Below, piece by piece: positions 11,741 through 23,958 of a stretch of 64,000 nucleotides of DNA. Origin of the DNA: Protopterus annectens (taxonomy: Eukaryota; Chordata; Ceratodontiformes; Protopteridae); contig NC_056745.1 in NCBI RefSeq assembly GCF_019279795.1, positions 1,489,381,295-1,489,445,294 on the forward strand, given 5' to 3'. A program made the translations under genes and the position numbers. The first letter of the stretch is position 1. Each line of letters opens with the position of its first letter. The notes beneath the pieces were generated by a model. The model worked only from the letters and a program-made list of their open reading frames with translations. It ran no database searches and was not told the origin of the DNA.

Positions 11741-11926
11741 ACAGGTTTCCCTCCCTCCTTCCCCTCTTGGTAAAGGCCTAGGGCCTAACCCCTCTTTATA
11801 CAACCTGATGGGGTTATCCTTCTATGGTATATTTGCTTGCAACTACTGATTTTTGATTATATTGCATTGCATGTATATAAATATCATTTATGTATTGCCT
11901 TCCTTCTGGGGGCACCTGACATCTGG

Positions 11927-12093
11927 GGCAAGAAAGACTGAAGAAAATGGCATCATCTGTGTCTTATATACCCCTGCCGCACTGACGTCAGAAAGGAGAG
12001 TGACAACAACCAACGCCGGACCTAGACTTTGGAATTCGCCCGACCGAGGGACCGCCTGACGGCAGAGAACCCATATGTGATTACTGCAGCTGT
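11927..12093 (-). repeat. DIRS copy 1 right inverted terminal repeat
   Basis: The inverted counterpart of 7071-7237. Read on the minus strand it holds the same TGACGTCA and TATATAA pair, so it could drive antisense transcription back through the element. Beyond it lie 46 bp of unrepeated right end (12094-12139) that match the second half of the internal complementary region. Confidence 0.9.
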
Positions 12094-12139
12094 ATTAGCA
12101 CTCGAACATCTACATTTATGGTAGGTACAAAACTGTACT

Positions 12140-12949
12140 TTTTATTGTATCAGATAAACTTTGCATTTCTATACAGTAAAAAATGTGTAAATTATAATGA
12201 TGTCAAAGAGTGCTGGCTGGAATTTGAGCTGATAAAAACATTTTTTATGAGCACTGTCTAATCACTGGTGTAGCCTTGATATAAAAAGAAACCTGAATTA
12301 GTTTTGAAATGAAACACACATGTACATACATGTGAACACAGACACGCAAACACATGCATTCATACATGGCACACACACTCATTCATGAATGGCACACACA
12401 GCTGCAAGCAAGTTTGGGGATTTCCCATGGACCATAGTTCAAAAACAACTGTGTAGGGGTGAAATGCCAACCAAAACACAGACTCCAATATAAATGTTTA
12501 AACTGTAGTATCAACCCAGTTATCAAGATAATTTTTAAATAGATGTAATGATTCAGACTGTCTAGTTAATAGATGGCATTTACTCCATATGCATACCATA
12601 GAATGTGATAGAGACTTTGCTGTAACAGTTCTACAACTTCTAATTTTAAATGAATAGTTACACTCCGAGTAATTTGAATAGAATCTGTAAATTCAGTGTT
12701 TTGTAATAATCAGAGTTCCTCATTCCTTAATGCCTAATAAGCTGGATACACCTTTCCTCACATAAACCCATAACTTAAGGAAGAAAGACCTAAAACTTCT
12801 GATCTAGCTTGAAATGGAACATTTTTCAACCAAGAAATTCTCTTTATAAATTTCCTCTATATTCCTTCCAAAATTAATAAATCTCCTTTGGTATAGGCAC
12901 AGAATGTCAAATTATATTCAATAATAGTTTGAACATATGCAATAAATAT
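12140..12949. other. intron sequence, nothing recognised
   Basis: AT-rich sequence with a short ACACATGTACATAC-type low-complexity stretch near 12310-12400. I see no gene or clear repeat. It probably includes the decayed 3' part of the minus-strand LINE that follows. Confidence 0.6.
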
Positions 12950-14520
12950 ATTTTTTTAAATAATTCTGTATTCCTTGAAACAGTTCTTAAAAATTAATGC
13001 TACAACTTTGAGGGCTTTGGTTTTAATTACTTGGACATGTGATCTAAATTTAAATTTAGCACAATTTCTAATGCCCAAATCCTTATATTCTGTCAAATTT
13101 GATAAAACTGTGGTTCCTAATTTCACCTTGACATTTGACCCACATTTATTTTTATTAATATTTAGCACATTATAATTTAACCAAAAAGCTACTTTACTCA
13201 AGTACAGATTAAATTCTTTTATATCTCTTGATGATGTTATAACTTGTCCAAATGTGATATCATCAGTGTATTTTTCCATCCAAATAGAGAAATGCTTTGG
13301 TCTCTGAGAAAAACTATAATTAAGATTGGGCCCAGTACTGAGCCTTGTGGGAACCCCTTAAATAAGTCAGCTCAGTTAGATAGATAATTTTTCATTTTAA
13401 CTCACTGCTTCCTCCAACACAGCCAGTTTGAGATCTGACGTATAATGTAGGGATCGGTCAACTTTTCATACATTGCAAAAATAATTACATGATGTGGAAC
13501 ACTGTCAAAGGCCTTAGAAAGATCTATATAGACCACATAAACAAATAAACCCTGATCCATGGCCAAAGTAACAAGGTCATAAAAAGTTGTCAAATTAGTA
13601 AATGTTGATCTATTATATGTAAAATCATGTTGAGATGGATGCAATATACAATCCTTTAAATCAGTACTCAAGATGGACTGTAAAAAATTCTCAAAACTCT
13701 TACCCACCAAGGGAGTTAGACTAATTGGCTTATAACTGGAGATATTATCCACTGAACCACCCTTGTGAATAAGTTTAGGATCTGCACATTTACATCTTAA
13801 AGGGACATAACCATGAAATAACATTGCATTAAAGAGGGGATGTGATAACTGAGGAAATATATTTAGCATAAGTAACCCAAAAGCATCCTGGCATGTTATT
13901 GGGACCCAGGGAACTGTCCTTTCTATGCAGTTCAACAAGTTTCTTACAGTGTCCATACTAAAAAAACAGATATTTATAAATGTGATTCTCTAAGGTATTC
14001 CAAACACAACAACTGACCCTACTCATGGAGTCACTCACAAGAACATGTTTATTAAACACCTCAGCTAATTCTACTCCTTCGTATAATACTTTTTTATTCA
14101 CAATAACAGGGCCATCTCCGTTTGTTCACCTTTACATTTCCAAACATATAAAAGTTTCTTTATTGATGCATTAGATAACATTCTCTTCTTTTTACTTACG
14201 TTTAGTTTTCAGTAACAAGCTCTTCAGTTTCCAACTAAGTAAATTATAAGCTCTTTTAGCGCAGTATTAAATCTTCCCCACATCTTCCTTCTTCAGTAAT
14301 TTAGAAGGTGTTGTGCTCCACCAAGAGGTGAGAATATGTCATATTTCTTGGCTATAGTTTGTCTACAGTGACGTAAATGTTTGTAGCATGTGTGCTCAAA
14401 AGTATCCCTCATACTAACTAAATCACCATAGTTGATACATTCTGATATTTTGAACTTGTAATTTGTAACAAATAAAGATACATTTACAGAATGACATGTT
14501 GTCTTCCTAATGAACTGCAA
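12950..14520 (-). mobile_element. old minus-strand LINE (CR1/Rex1-like) reverse transcriptase fragment
   Basis: On the minus strand, from high to low coordinate, the sequence encodes pieces of a non-LTR RT. They are an N-terminal linker piece (14293-14520), SYKPISLTPLVGKSFE and YIDLSKAFDSVPHH (13402-13956), a GFPQGSVLGPIL-like box around 13340, and YTDDIT as the catalytic box (12956-13279). Frames are broken several times. Motifs differ clearly from the plus-strand CR1 copies here (they have NYRPISLTSLVCKAME), so it is another and older family. CR1 copy A begins directly beside its upstream end at 14541. Confidence 0.8.
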
Positions 14521-14540
14521 TAGGTGTTTTCTACCTTCTA

Positions 14541-17155
14541 GTTTATAGCCTGCTACAGACCACCCTCCCTAACCCAGGAACCCCACTCGGCCTTCCTGAG
14601 AACACTGGAAAATATGATGGTCTCTCCAAACACCATTATATTGGGTGACTTCAACTACCCAAACATAGACTGGGAGCATTACTCTAGCTCCAACACCCTA
14701 GCCCAAAAGTTCCTAGAATTTATAAACTCAAATACTATAGAACAACTTGTTTCTACTCCCACAAGAGGGGAAAACATACTGGACCTGATCATCACCAACA
14801 TGGGGACTCTATGCTTCAGACCAGAAGTGTATCCCTCACTAGTAAGGTCAGACCATAAACTAATCTCACTGGATATTCACATCCCGACACCACCCCCTGC
14901 CCAGAAAACCACAGTGAAAAACTTCTCTAAAGCAAATTTCACACTCCTCAAAACCGAGGTGAAATCCATCAAAGCCCCCGGGCCTGTGGAAAATACAGCC
15001 CAGACCGCAGAATCCTTTATAAACGCATTCTATGAACACCTTCAGGAATGCATGGATCATGTGATCCCAAATAAAACCAAGACCCAATCCTCCAAAGGCA
15101 GATGTCCTGTCTGGTGGACCCCAGCCATAAACAAACTATACAATAGAAGGAGGAAGCTACTAAATGATAGAGCAAAATTCCAAAAAGGGAAGGCATCTCT
15201 GATCAGTATTAGCAAAAAACTACGGGCACTCATAAAATTGTCTAAGGCCAGCTTCAAGAGAAAAATTGCACAGAACACTAAGGATAATCACAAGTCTTTC
15301 TTTAGTTATGTTAGGAACCTGGGTGGTAATTCCCAGATATGCTCAGAATTAGTCCAAAATGACAAAAAATACACCAAACCCACAGACATTGCCAACATCC
15401 TAGCTGACAGATTCAGCGCAAACTTCCCCCCCCCCCCCACCAAAAGGGCAAATATCTATCCCAGCAGAGTGCTGCCCCCCTGACATCTCAGATGCTCAGG
15501 TAAGAGCCGCCCTCTCCAAAGCAAAAAACACAGCATCAATGGGACCAGACGGTGTCCCGGGCTGCATCCTACATGAACTCCAAGAAGAGCTAAACCAAAC
15601 ATAAAACTACTGTTCAATCTCAGCCTTGCTACAGGATATGTACCCATAGAGTGGCGTACAGCAACTGTGGTCCCTCTCCACAAAAGGTGGTGCTTCAACG
15701 GATCCTGGAAACTATCGCCCCATAAGCCTGACTAGCTTGGTCTGCAAAGCTATGGAAAGGATCATCATGGACCTCATAAATAAAGATATTGGGGACCTAC
15801 AGACACTGGATTCTACCCAGTTCAGCTTTGTTAAGGGCAGATCCTGCCTCTTAAACCTGGTTGATTTCTTTGAAACAGTCACCAAGGCCATTGACGAGGG
15901 GAAGGTGGTCCACACAGCCTACCTGGACCTTGCAAAAGCCTTCGATACAATACCCCACTCGGGCATTATAGATAAGCTCACCAGCTTAAATATAAACCCC
16001 TATGTCACTAGATGGGTTGCAAACTGGCTCAAGGACAGAACCCACATGGTTAGAATTGCTGGAGCCATGTCAGACTCCAAACCAGTTACAAGTGGCATCC
16101 CACAAGGCTCAGTCCTGGGACCTCTCTTGTTCGGTATATATTTCTCGGAGGTACAGGCCAACACAGAAGGACTGTGGCTGACCAAGTTCGCAGATGACTG
16201 CAAACTGGGCACCATAATCGACTCTCCAGCTGACACAAGCATCCTCCAAAAGGGCCTCATAGAAACAGCCAGAGCCATGGCCTCAAGCTAAACGCCAAAA
16301 AGTGTATAGTCATCCCCTTTGGCAACAACAAAGTGCCCACAAATTACCACATAGGTGGTAATCCATTAAGTACAGAAGAAGTAATTAGGGACCTGGGGAC
16401 CCAAGTTGATAGCAATCTCTCATTTGACAACCACGTGGCCAAAGTGGTTAGAAAAACATTTTATATAGCCCACCTAATCATGAAGGGATTCACATCTAGA
16501 TCAGGGGAGGTCATCGTGCCTCTTTACTCATCCCTCATCAGGCCCATAATTGAGTACAATGCCCCTTTTGGGATGTACCTTACCAGACACCTGCAGCAAC
16601 TGGAAAGACCCCAAAAGTACCTCACCAAGAGGATCAAAGGGCTCAAACAGATGCCATATGCTGCCCGGTTAAAGAAACTCCAGCTGTACTCAGTGGCATA
16701 CCGCCTGTTTAGAGGCGATCTGTGCCTGACGTATAAAGCCATGTCCAACCCGGAATTAATGGACATGCTGCACCTCAGAAAATCCATATCCCATCGAGCT
16801 ACACACTCGAGAGACTTGAACCTCAGCACTGAAATAAATGGGACATGCTGGAGGGACAGATTCATAACCCAGAGGCTCCCTTCACTCTGGAATAAAATCC
16901 CAGTCCAGGTTAGGCAGAGTCCCTCATTGACTCTCTTCAAGAGGAATCTTGATGAGTGGATGGGAGATTGTAGGTTTACCCCGGGTATCACTTCTGTGTC
17001 ACTGTTAGACAGAGGCACAGTATACTAACCTCAAAAAAGGGCATAGCAAAATTAATTTAAAATGGGTGGCGAAAGCCAAACACATTCTGGCTAGGCTTAT
17101 AAATGCCTTAGGGCAGATAGCCTAGTATGAACCTATGACCCTATGAACCTAAAAC
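14541..17155 (+). mobile_element. CR1 LINE copy A, 5'-truncated
   Basis: The sequence aligns with CR1 copy B from TTTATAGCCTGCTACAGACC onward, so it is truncated within the endonuclease, a usual outcome of target-primed reverse transcription. Endonuclease motifs GDFNYPNIDW, ILDLIITN and SDHKLIS are present at 14640-14880. RT follows in frames that shift at a run of C (about 15426-15439) and again later. The tail is TAGCCTAGTATGAACCTATGACCCTATGAACC, the CR1-type short 3' repeat. Confidence 0.92.
14614..17028 (+). pseudogene. CR1 copy A ORF2 (endonuclease C-terminus and RT)
   Basis: The readable blocks are 14614-15483 (endonuclease end and RT linker, ending YPSRVLPP), 15737-16291 (RT: AYLDLAKAFDTIPHSGIIDK, SGIPQGSVLGPLLFGIYF, catalytic FADD at 16187-16198) and 16333-17028 (thumb and C-terminus, ending DRGTVY). 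There are at least three frameshifts: one in the C-run near 15430, one near 15600-15700, and one near 16285 where a stretch after IETARAMASS is lost. ORF2 of CR1 nicks the target and copies the RNA there. This copy is dead. Confidence 0.88.
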
Positions 17156-17164
17156 TCTGTATGT

Positions 17165-17166
<2 letters not shown>

Positions 17167-17213
<47 letters not shown>
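17167..17213. repeat. (TA)n microsatellite
   Basis: An uninterrupted TA run immediately beyond the CR1 copy A tail and just before a MITE-like terminus. Confidence 0.95.
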
Positions 17214-17215
<2 letters not shown>

Positions 17216-17216
<1 letters not shown>

Positions 17217-17455
17217 TCTACTTCATTTGTCCTAACTTCCGATTGACCGACACCCATTTGCCCGAAATTTCATTTGACTGACACTTCATTTGACCGACAA
17301 GTATTATTGGTTAGTAAATGAGATATGCCCCCTTCCCCACTGTAGTGCAACTCTGGAGTTAGAATATATAGTTCGCCCCCCACACCCCCCATTGTGGGGG
17401 GCTGTGCCCCCTGCACCCCCCAACTATATATTCTAACTCCAGGGTCATACTACAC
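17216..17455. mobile_element. MITE remnant with GTCTACTTCA end and hairpin
   Basis: It begins GTCTACTTCATTTGTC, similar to the right terminus of the MITE at 44570-44921, and is followed by repeats of the form CATTTGACCGACA. At about 17351-17445 there is a near-perfect hairpin: CTGGAGTTAGAATATATAGTT, a G/C-rich loop, then its reverse complement. The stretch CACTGTAGTGCAACTCTG preceding the hairpin recurs in related form at 50438 and, inverted, near 44780. No matching right terminus is seen. Confidence 0.6.
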
Positions 17456-17667
17456 TATATATATATATATCTATATAAAAACCAAGGTCATGTGACTAAA
17501 GTAGAGTGATGTAGATCCCCACACTTGCTGCAGATGTGGGACCCTTGTTCATTCCTTTACTGCAAGTTATTTCAGCTTTGAACTTGGTTATATTTTCTTT
17601 TTTCCACATTTTATGAGCCCTGCAACAATGCTGTTAATCTTCGCTCTTTTATCTTAATCCAATATAG

Positions 17668-17841
17668 CTGTAAATTTCCTGGAAAAGATGCTGGTATTAG
17701 ATGCTGAGAAGCGTATTACAGCAGCAGAAGCACTGGCCCATCCGTACTTTGAACAATTCCGAGAGCCGGATGAAGAAACGGAAGCAGAAACATACGATGA
17801 TACATTGGATAATATGACTCTACCTCTTGCTGAATGGAAAC
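17668..17841 (+). CDS. MAPK12: MAPK12, internal exon 3 of 4 in window
   Basis: A 174-bp exon (acceptor ATATAG, donor GTGAGT) that completes the split Ala codon and reads AVNFLEKMLVLDAEKRITAA then EALAHPYFEQF, followed by an acidic FREPDEETEAE stretch and EWK. The conserved Arg in LDAEKRITA is the alpha-H/alpha-I Arg typical of kinase subdomain XI. The segment after HPYF is the C-terminal extension that packs back on the N-lobe in p38 kinases. It ends on the first base of an Arg codon. The upstream intron is 10.7 kb and holds DIRS copy 1 and two LINEs. Confidence 0.93.
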
Positions 17842-18797
17842 GTGAGTGAACCATTACTTCTTCATTAATGTTATGCATACTGCAAAGATTCTTTCAAGTA
17901 AAGTCTAAAGCTTGGGTCATGAGAAAAATTTTAGGGTTGCATGCAATTGTGCTTTGAAAATATAGAAGTCATTTTTATTTTTAAGCATACATTGCAGCTT
18001 TAATTATATTTCCCAAAACTGTGAATTTGTATTTTTGTTTATTTTTCTCTTTATCGGTTTCTTGAGTGTAGTATGTTAATTTGTTCTTTAGCATACTAAG
18101 TAGAAGTGGTATTTTACTGTATTCAAAAACTGCAAGCAGGTGAGACACAACATGGAAAGTCATAATAACTAATAAATAGGAAGGGCTAAGGCTCATATAT
18201 CATAATTGTCTTTCGCTCACTTGTTCTCTGTCCAGCTTCTCAAGGTATATGTATCTTAAACACAATATACATTTAAAATATCTGTGATAAGAAACTGCAA
18301 ATGCTTTTTATTTCATTTTGTGTATTTTTACATTTGATAATCATAAAGCAAAATACTTACGTTTCTGATTTCAGGTTTTGTAATAATCAGTATACAGCAA
18401 AAACTATCAACTTGTATTACATAATTAAAGTAATGACCATAGTTCTGAGTGAAAAAGAAAAATCTGAGTGATTCTTTTTAGCAGTCAAATTCAGCAAGGC
18501 AACATTTACTTTTTGGCTTACAGCAACAGTGTTGAGTATTAAGAGTTCTGAATAAGTAAATATGTTACACTTATTGATTTCCTAAGGAAATCTCACATAA
18601 GACATAACTAGCCTTGTAGAGTTAAATAAAAAATGTTTGTAAAAACAGAGATGTTAATGCATATGTTAATAACCAACAATGTACAAAATGCTAATAAATA
18701 AATGTCAATGTTACATTATCAGTTGCTCAGAATAATATATTCCCTAATGTGCACACTTTGCAGTGATGATTTGGCATTCCTCAAACTGCCAGTAGTG
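17842..18797. other. MAPK12 intron, nothing recognised
   Basis: AT-rich intron with no exon, RNA gene or clear repeat that I can identify. Confidence 0.65.
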
Positions 18798-18828
18798 TGT
18801 GTGTGGGTGTGGGTGCATGCGTGTGTGT

Positions 18829-18906
<78 letters not shown>
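18798..18906. repeat. (TG)n microsatellite
   Basis: A TG run of about 100 bp with a few interruptions at both ends. Confidence 0.95.
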
Positions 18907-19625
18907 ATGTGTGTACGTGCATGGGTGGGTGTGCATTCTATGATTGGTTAGTACCTCATGTTTTATTCATTCTGCATATTGCATGCTGAGATACGGAGAC
19001 AGTGCCTAGTTCTCAGTGATATTGCACTGAATTAAGCAAGTGATCCATAAAGGGAGGAAGGAAAGAAAGAAATGTGTTTGTAATAAAATACAGAAAAGCT
19101 TTAGAAATCCTACTTAATCTGGTCAACACATTTTTACAGAATTATGACATTTACCAATATTCAGTAATGAAAAAGTAGTAATGTATCAAGGATTTTTCAC
19201 TCCTCATTGGAGAGCGATTTTTTTATTTTCTCTAACACTGAAAGTATAGAGAAGAGACATTCTTGCTGTACTCCATTTGTTATGAAATGAAAGAATTTGG
19301 TCAGGTGTAGAACCTAAATACTTACACGAGGTAACCAACTTCAAACAGTGACATGAAATGTCCATGATCAAGAAAATAGTTATGAAGGGGAGAGAAATAA
19401 CATCAACTTGGTCTTATAGACAGTAAATGAAACTCAGTTGCTTAACTGCTTCAAGAGCAAATATGTGTGCTCAGAAATTTAAGTATTCATAGCAGTCAAG
19501 AACATGGACTCCCAGAATGGATTCTTGGGGGGAAAGTCCTAGTCAGCTTCACAGAAGAAAACAAAAAGCATATTTGTGGAATAAGTTCTCCCATCCAAGT
19601 GCAGCAGCATAATCTCAATATTACC

Positions 19626-19706
19626 CCCCTCTATCCCTAGACCCCATTAACCACAATACTTCATGTACCCCTCTATCCCTAGACCCCATTAACCACAATA
19701 CTACTT
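19626..19706. repeat. short tandem duplication (about 44 bp unit, two copies)
   Basis: CCCCTCTATCCCTAGACCCC with the following ATTAACCACAATACT occurs twice in a row. It lies just upstream of a SINE. Confidence 0.9.
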
Positions 19707-19727
19707 GTAACAGCAGCAAGAGGTAAA

Positions 19728-20170
19728 TCAGTGTCAGTGGTGCAACAAGTAACACACTCGCCTTTGATGCAGAAGGGTTGGAGGTTCTGTTCCTACACCA
19801 GATAGATCAATTATTGATATTGCAGTAAAGCATAAGGGGGCGCTGCATTCCTGAGTGTACCATCCTTCAGATAAGATATCAAACTGAGGTCCCGTCTACT
19901 TGAATTGGTAGTAGCTCAGGTGGATATAAAAGATCCCATGGCACCTATTGAAAAGAGTAGGGGAAGTACCTCAGTGCACTGGCCAAATGTTCCCCTATTA
20001 GTATTAATACCACTTCAGGACTGCAAAACATGATTCAAATGTATCTTGAATCCTTCCACCTCCATTTTCCTACTGTGTGACTTTGAGCAACTCATTCAAC
20101 CAGACAGTGCTCCTGGATTGCCCTACTTTGATTAGTGTGTATACCTGATTAACAAAAGTATAAAATAAAA
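19728..20170 (+). repeat. tRNA-derived SINE, second type
   Basis: The head AGTGGTGCAACAAGTAACAC with GGAGGTTCTGTTCC looks like pol III A and B boxes. A body follows with AACTGAGGTCCCGTCTAC, AAAAGATCCCATGGCACC and AAAGAGTAGGGG. From memory, blocks of this kind are shared by many fish and amphibian SINEs. The 3' end is near the AAATAAAATAATATT stretch at about 20163. It is a different family from the DANA-like copies. Confidence 0.6.
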
Positions 20171-22228
20171 TAATATTTAAGATACGCCCCGTTTTGGACT
20201 TTTGCCCCCCCCCACACACACACACACACATTATTTTGGTCTATTCCTTGTAAAATGTTTGGCTTTCTGGCAAAATAATGCAAGGATTATTATTCTAACA
20301 TTGTCTAAGTATGTAAGAGAAATATTTTAAATCTGTTCCTTATTTTTGATCTCTATCACTGATTCTTTAGCTAAGAAGTTGAGAGGGCAGGTGAGAGTTG
20401 CAATGGGCTGAGATACATTTCTCTGCCATTATGTATTTATTTGTTCATTTGATCATAAGCAGATATCAGAGGTGTATAGTCATACAAATGACTGTAACTG
20501 ATGGTTGTGCATGTGTGTATCTGTGCACACGTGTGTTCATGTAGATAACATAGTTCTCAACTGTCCCCGATTTTGTCTCATTTGTGATCTGTTCCTCTGT
20601 AAATGTGTGTTTTTTCTGGTAAAGTGCTGTGGACTGTAGTTACTAAATAATGACACACGTGCGAGTTTCAGACTTTGTGCACTTTGGGAAATACTTGCTA
20701 ACACAAAGCTTATTACACTAGCAGCATTCTAAGTGTATAAGACTAGTATTTACAATCTGTTCCTGATTTTAGGTCCTTGTCTCTGATTCATGCTTCTTTG
20801 TTCATTACGGCATCATGTCTTTATACTCCCTGTTGTTCTTTTAACAGTGTGCTGACTCCTAATACCAAAAATAATTTGAGAATGCTATTTCCACCATCCT
20901 CTTATGGCATCAGTCTTGTTTACTGTCCACTGCCAGATCATTGATTCCCATGTGCACAGTGACGTGTATCCACCCTTTCATGTTGGTGACCATCTTGGTC
21001 ATTTCCTTCCATATTTTGTTAAGTCAAAGCCTTTAGAACAGTTTTACTATAATCAGTTTTTTTCCTTTATCCCTTGTCAAGACAACCTTTGTGACTGGGT
21101 CGGTAATCAATAAAGTTTTCTCATTTTTGTCTCCACACCACTTGTTTTTTTCTTTTGCTTCCTGCTCCATTCCACTACTAATCCCATCTGTGACCTCCCC
21201 CGTCATTTCCACCACCATAGCTCTTCTCCATGTACTGATTGCCTCCCTCCCTGGGCTCTATTTGATCAATTTTCCATTCCTCCTGTTCTTTTCCTACAAG
21301 GTATGTCCACTGTTTTGATCTTCTGCCCCACCCTTCTGGATGACAGACTCTCCTTGCCCACTTTCATCTTACTTTTCTTGTGATGTTGCATTCTGGGTGG
21401 ACACTATTGGCTCTTTTTCCCCCTTCATCTCAATACTATAAGCACCTGCTCTTCCACTGTCTCTTCTTTCTCTTTGTCCTGTCTTTTCTTCGTGTATTCC
21501 CCATGTTTTCCCTTCTTGTTACTCCATGCCATACCAAGTACTTACCCTCTGATAGCTTCTCCCCATGTCCTCATGTCATCTGATGGTCTTTCCTTACCTT
21601 CCTCCTCTCAGTCTGAATGCTTTCTTCCTTATATACCTTCCTGTCCAGTACCACACTGTGTCTTTTCACCTGACTAGCAAGTCTACCTAAACAGCTCCCA
21701 TGTTCTCCACAGAAAAGTCTTCCATTCTCCTATAGTGGAAGATTGCACTCCCTTTGCCACTTCAAATCTCACTGAGCCAATGGGTTGCTCAGCACCCTGA
21801 ACATGTGACATATATGTCACCAGTCTTCTCATCCATGCTATACTGCCTCTCTCTAGGTCCTTTCTAGGATCCCTCACACACTTCTTTGTTATTAGTATCA
21901 TTATTATTACTATTATTACTATTATTACTATCTTATATTAGTATTATTACTATCTTGTTACTATATTTCTGTCGGTATATATTTTTGCACCTAGTTTTAT
22001 GTTTCTGTCTCAAATGTTATCATTGACTTATAGGTAAATGCCAGCTGAGTAAAACAACATGAGTAATTATAAGTAGACGACTGACAGTTATCACTTAATT
22101 TACTTTAAAATGTCTTATTCAAAGGCAGTAAGAAAATGTACACAAAGTGTCTTTTCCATGAGGCAGATTTATATATCTTTAGATGCAGATGCTGAGTTGA
22201 CACATAGTTATAGTTATATAATAGAGAA
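20171..22228. other. MAPK12 intron, no gene; decayed repeats
   Basis: It contains a short CA run (about 20212-20230), a decayed direct repeat (about 20300-20370 resembles 20725-20795 through AATCTGTTCCTKATTTT and TCTCTGATTC), a pyrimidine-rich stretch at 21120-21680, and a TTA/CTA-type trinucleotide run at 21893-21960. No coding feature is supported. Confidence 0.6.
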
Positions 22229-22233
22229 ACACA

Positions 22234-22293
<60 letters not shown>
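22229..22293. repeat. (CA)n microsatellite
   Basis: An AC run of roughly 65 bp with one TA interruption. Confidence 0.95.
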
Positions 22294-22295
<2 letters not shown>

Positions 22296-23040
22296 GAATG
22301 ATGTCAGTTTTTGCCTTAATCTTACCCCAGTAGTTAAAAATACAAAATACTGAATTATACAAATGTGAACGGAATATAGATAGATAGCAACATAGATAAA
22401 TATTTGCATGCAAATTTTCACAAATTCTTCAAAAAATACAAAGGCTAACCGTAGGCCTTAATAGTGTGCTTTATATTTATAATACTTTACAGCTATAAAT
22501 TGAAAATAAATAAATCTGTAAACTTTACATATCTAAATCACTGCACAATGACCAATTCTGTAAGGGACCAGAAACTGAGTTGCAATCCAAGAGCTGTAAA
22601 CAATTGTAAACCAACAAACTACACTGAAAACTATCCAGTTCTTTATATGTGCTTCAGTCAATTGTTGCAAAAAACTAATATAATACTCAAATAAAGTGCC
22701 ATCAAGATGCATTGTCAGGTATTGTACACCAACTATTTTCTGGACTAAAATAAATAGTCTACAGATCTAAATCAGTTCTGAAACCAGATAATCCCTAGCA
22801 CACCAGAATGTAAAGTGCATATCAGCTTTAGCATCTACAAAACAAATGAAAACATCCAGCTTGTAAACCCACCATCAAGTTCTTAGTAAACAGTAAGTAA
22901 GAGAGAAAAAAGTTCAACAAGCATGGTTTAAAAAGAACAACAAAAATAAACAATAAACAAACATATCTGAGTTAAAGAGGATGTTCTCGTGCAAGTGAGA
23001 CCCTTCCCTTCTCTGCCCTGATGCATAATTTAGCAGTACT
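22294..23040. other. MAPK12 intron, nothing recognised
   Basis: AT-rich intron between the CA run and the 34-bp minisatellite. I see nothing in it. Confidence 0.6.
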
Positions 23041-23648
23041 ATCCTGCAGGACATGTATCTGTTTCATTGTCTCTGTCCTTCAGGACATGTGTCTGTTTCA
23101 TTTTCTCTGTCCTGTAGGACGTGTATCTGTTTGATTGTCTCTGTCCTGTAGGACATGTATCTGTTTCATTGTCTCTGTCCTGTAGGATGTGTATCTGTTT
23201 CATTGTCTCTGTCCTGTAGGATGTGTATCTGTTTCATTGTCTCTGTCCTGCAGGAAATGTATCTGTTTCATTGTCTCTGTCCTGTAGGGCATGTATCTGT
23301 TTCATTGTCTCTGTCCTGTAGGACATGTATCTGCTTCATTGTCTCTGTCCTGTAGGATGTGTATCTATTTCATTGTCTCTGTCCTGTAGGATGTGTATCT
23401 GTTTCATTGTCTCTGTCCTGCAGGAAATGTATCTGTTTCATTGTCTCTGTCCTGTAGGACATGTATCTGTTTCATTGTCTCTGTCCTGTAGGATGTGTAT
23501 CTGTTTCATTGTCTCTGTCTTATAGGACATGTATCTGTTTCATTGTCTCTGTCCTGTAGGACATGTATCTGTTTCATTGTCTCTGTCCTGTAGGATGTGT
23601 ATCTGTTTCATTGTCTCTGTCCTGTAGGATGTGTATCTGTTTCATTTT
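23041..23648. repeat. 34-bp minisatellite, left part (about 18 units)
   Basis: Tandem units of the form GACATGTATCTGTTTCATTG plus TCTCTGTCCTGTAG (34 bp), with variants GATGTG and GAAATG for GACATG. Because 3 x 34 = 102, frames stay open and yield spurious periodic proteins rich in Cys, Leu and Ser. The array is cut at 23648 by DIRS copy 2 and resumes at 29001. Confidence 0.97.
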
Positions 23649-23661
23649 GTTCATCGTGCAT

Positions 23662-23828
23662 ACAGCTGCAGTCATAACAGATGGGTTTTCCTGCCGCCAG
23701 GCGGGTCCTCGGTCGGCCGAATTCCAAAGTCTAGGTCCGGCGTCGGATGTCATCGCCTCTTCCCTGACGTCAGTGTGACAGGGGTATAAAAGAACCAGCC
23801 GACGCCATTTTCTTCAGTCTTTCTTGCC
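23662..23828 (+). repeat. DIRS copy 2 left inverted terminal repeat with promoter
   Basis: 167 bp, inverted match of 28788-28954. It carries TGACGTCA at 23765-23772 and TATAAAA at 23785-23791, the same spacing as in copy 1. Both motifs are kept in copies that have diverged elsewhere, which supports their being a real promoter. Confidence 0.88.
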
Positions 23829-23958
23829 ACGCGGTGCCCGAAGCAGAAGCAGTTCGCAAGTGCTGGTTGGCCAGCTCCTGAGATTACGAATATTTTTCAA
23901 CCGAAGTCTTCTTGAAAGCTAAGTACCCCGTTGGGGAAACTTTTCTTGCCTCAGACCA

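Larger units (their letters stand above)
7058..12139 (+). mobile_element. DIRS-like tyrosine-recombinase retrotransposon, copy 1
   Basis: A 5.08-kb element in sense orientation inside a MAPK12 intron. Its order is left end, inverted terminal repeat (7071-7237), damaged gag, RT/RNase H/methyltransferase-like ORFs, tyrosine recombinase, internal complementary region (11644-11740), inverted terminal repeat (11927-12093), right end. The left end GTTCATCGTG and right end AACTGTACT are the same as in copy 2. No target duplication is visible, as expected for recombinase-mediated insertion. RT and gag are broken, but the recombinase frame is open, so this copy is not autonomous though it could supply recombinase if expressed. 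Confidence 0.95.

Noticed and set aside
17654..17878. Minus-strand open frame over a MAPK12 exon
   Set aside because: Antisense shadow of the exon at 17668-17841.
23041..23648. Regular direct repeats that could suggest a CRISPR array
   Set aside because: There are no unique spacers; units are head-to-tail with small variants, and the DNA is vertebrate.
23155..23778. Periodic Cys/Leu/Ser-rich open frames (and again at 29083-29560)
   Set aside because: They are translations of the 34-bp minisatellite; three units make 102 bp, so the frame stays open without selection.
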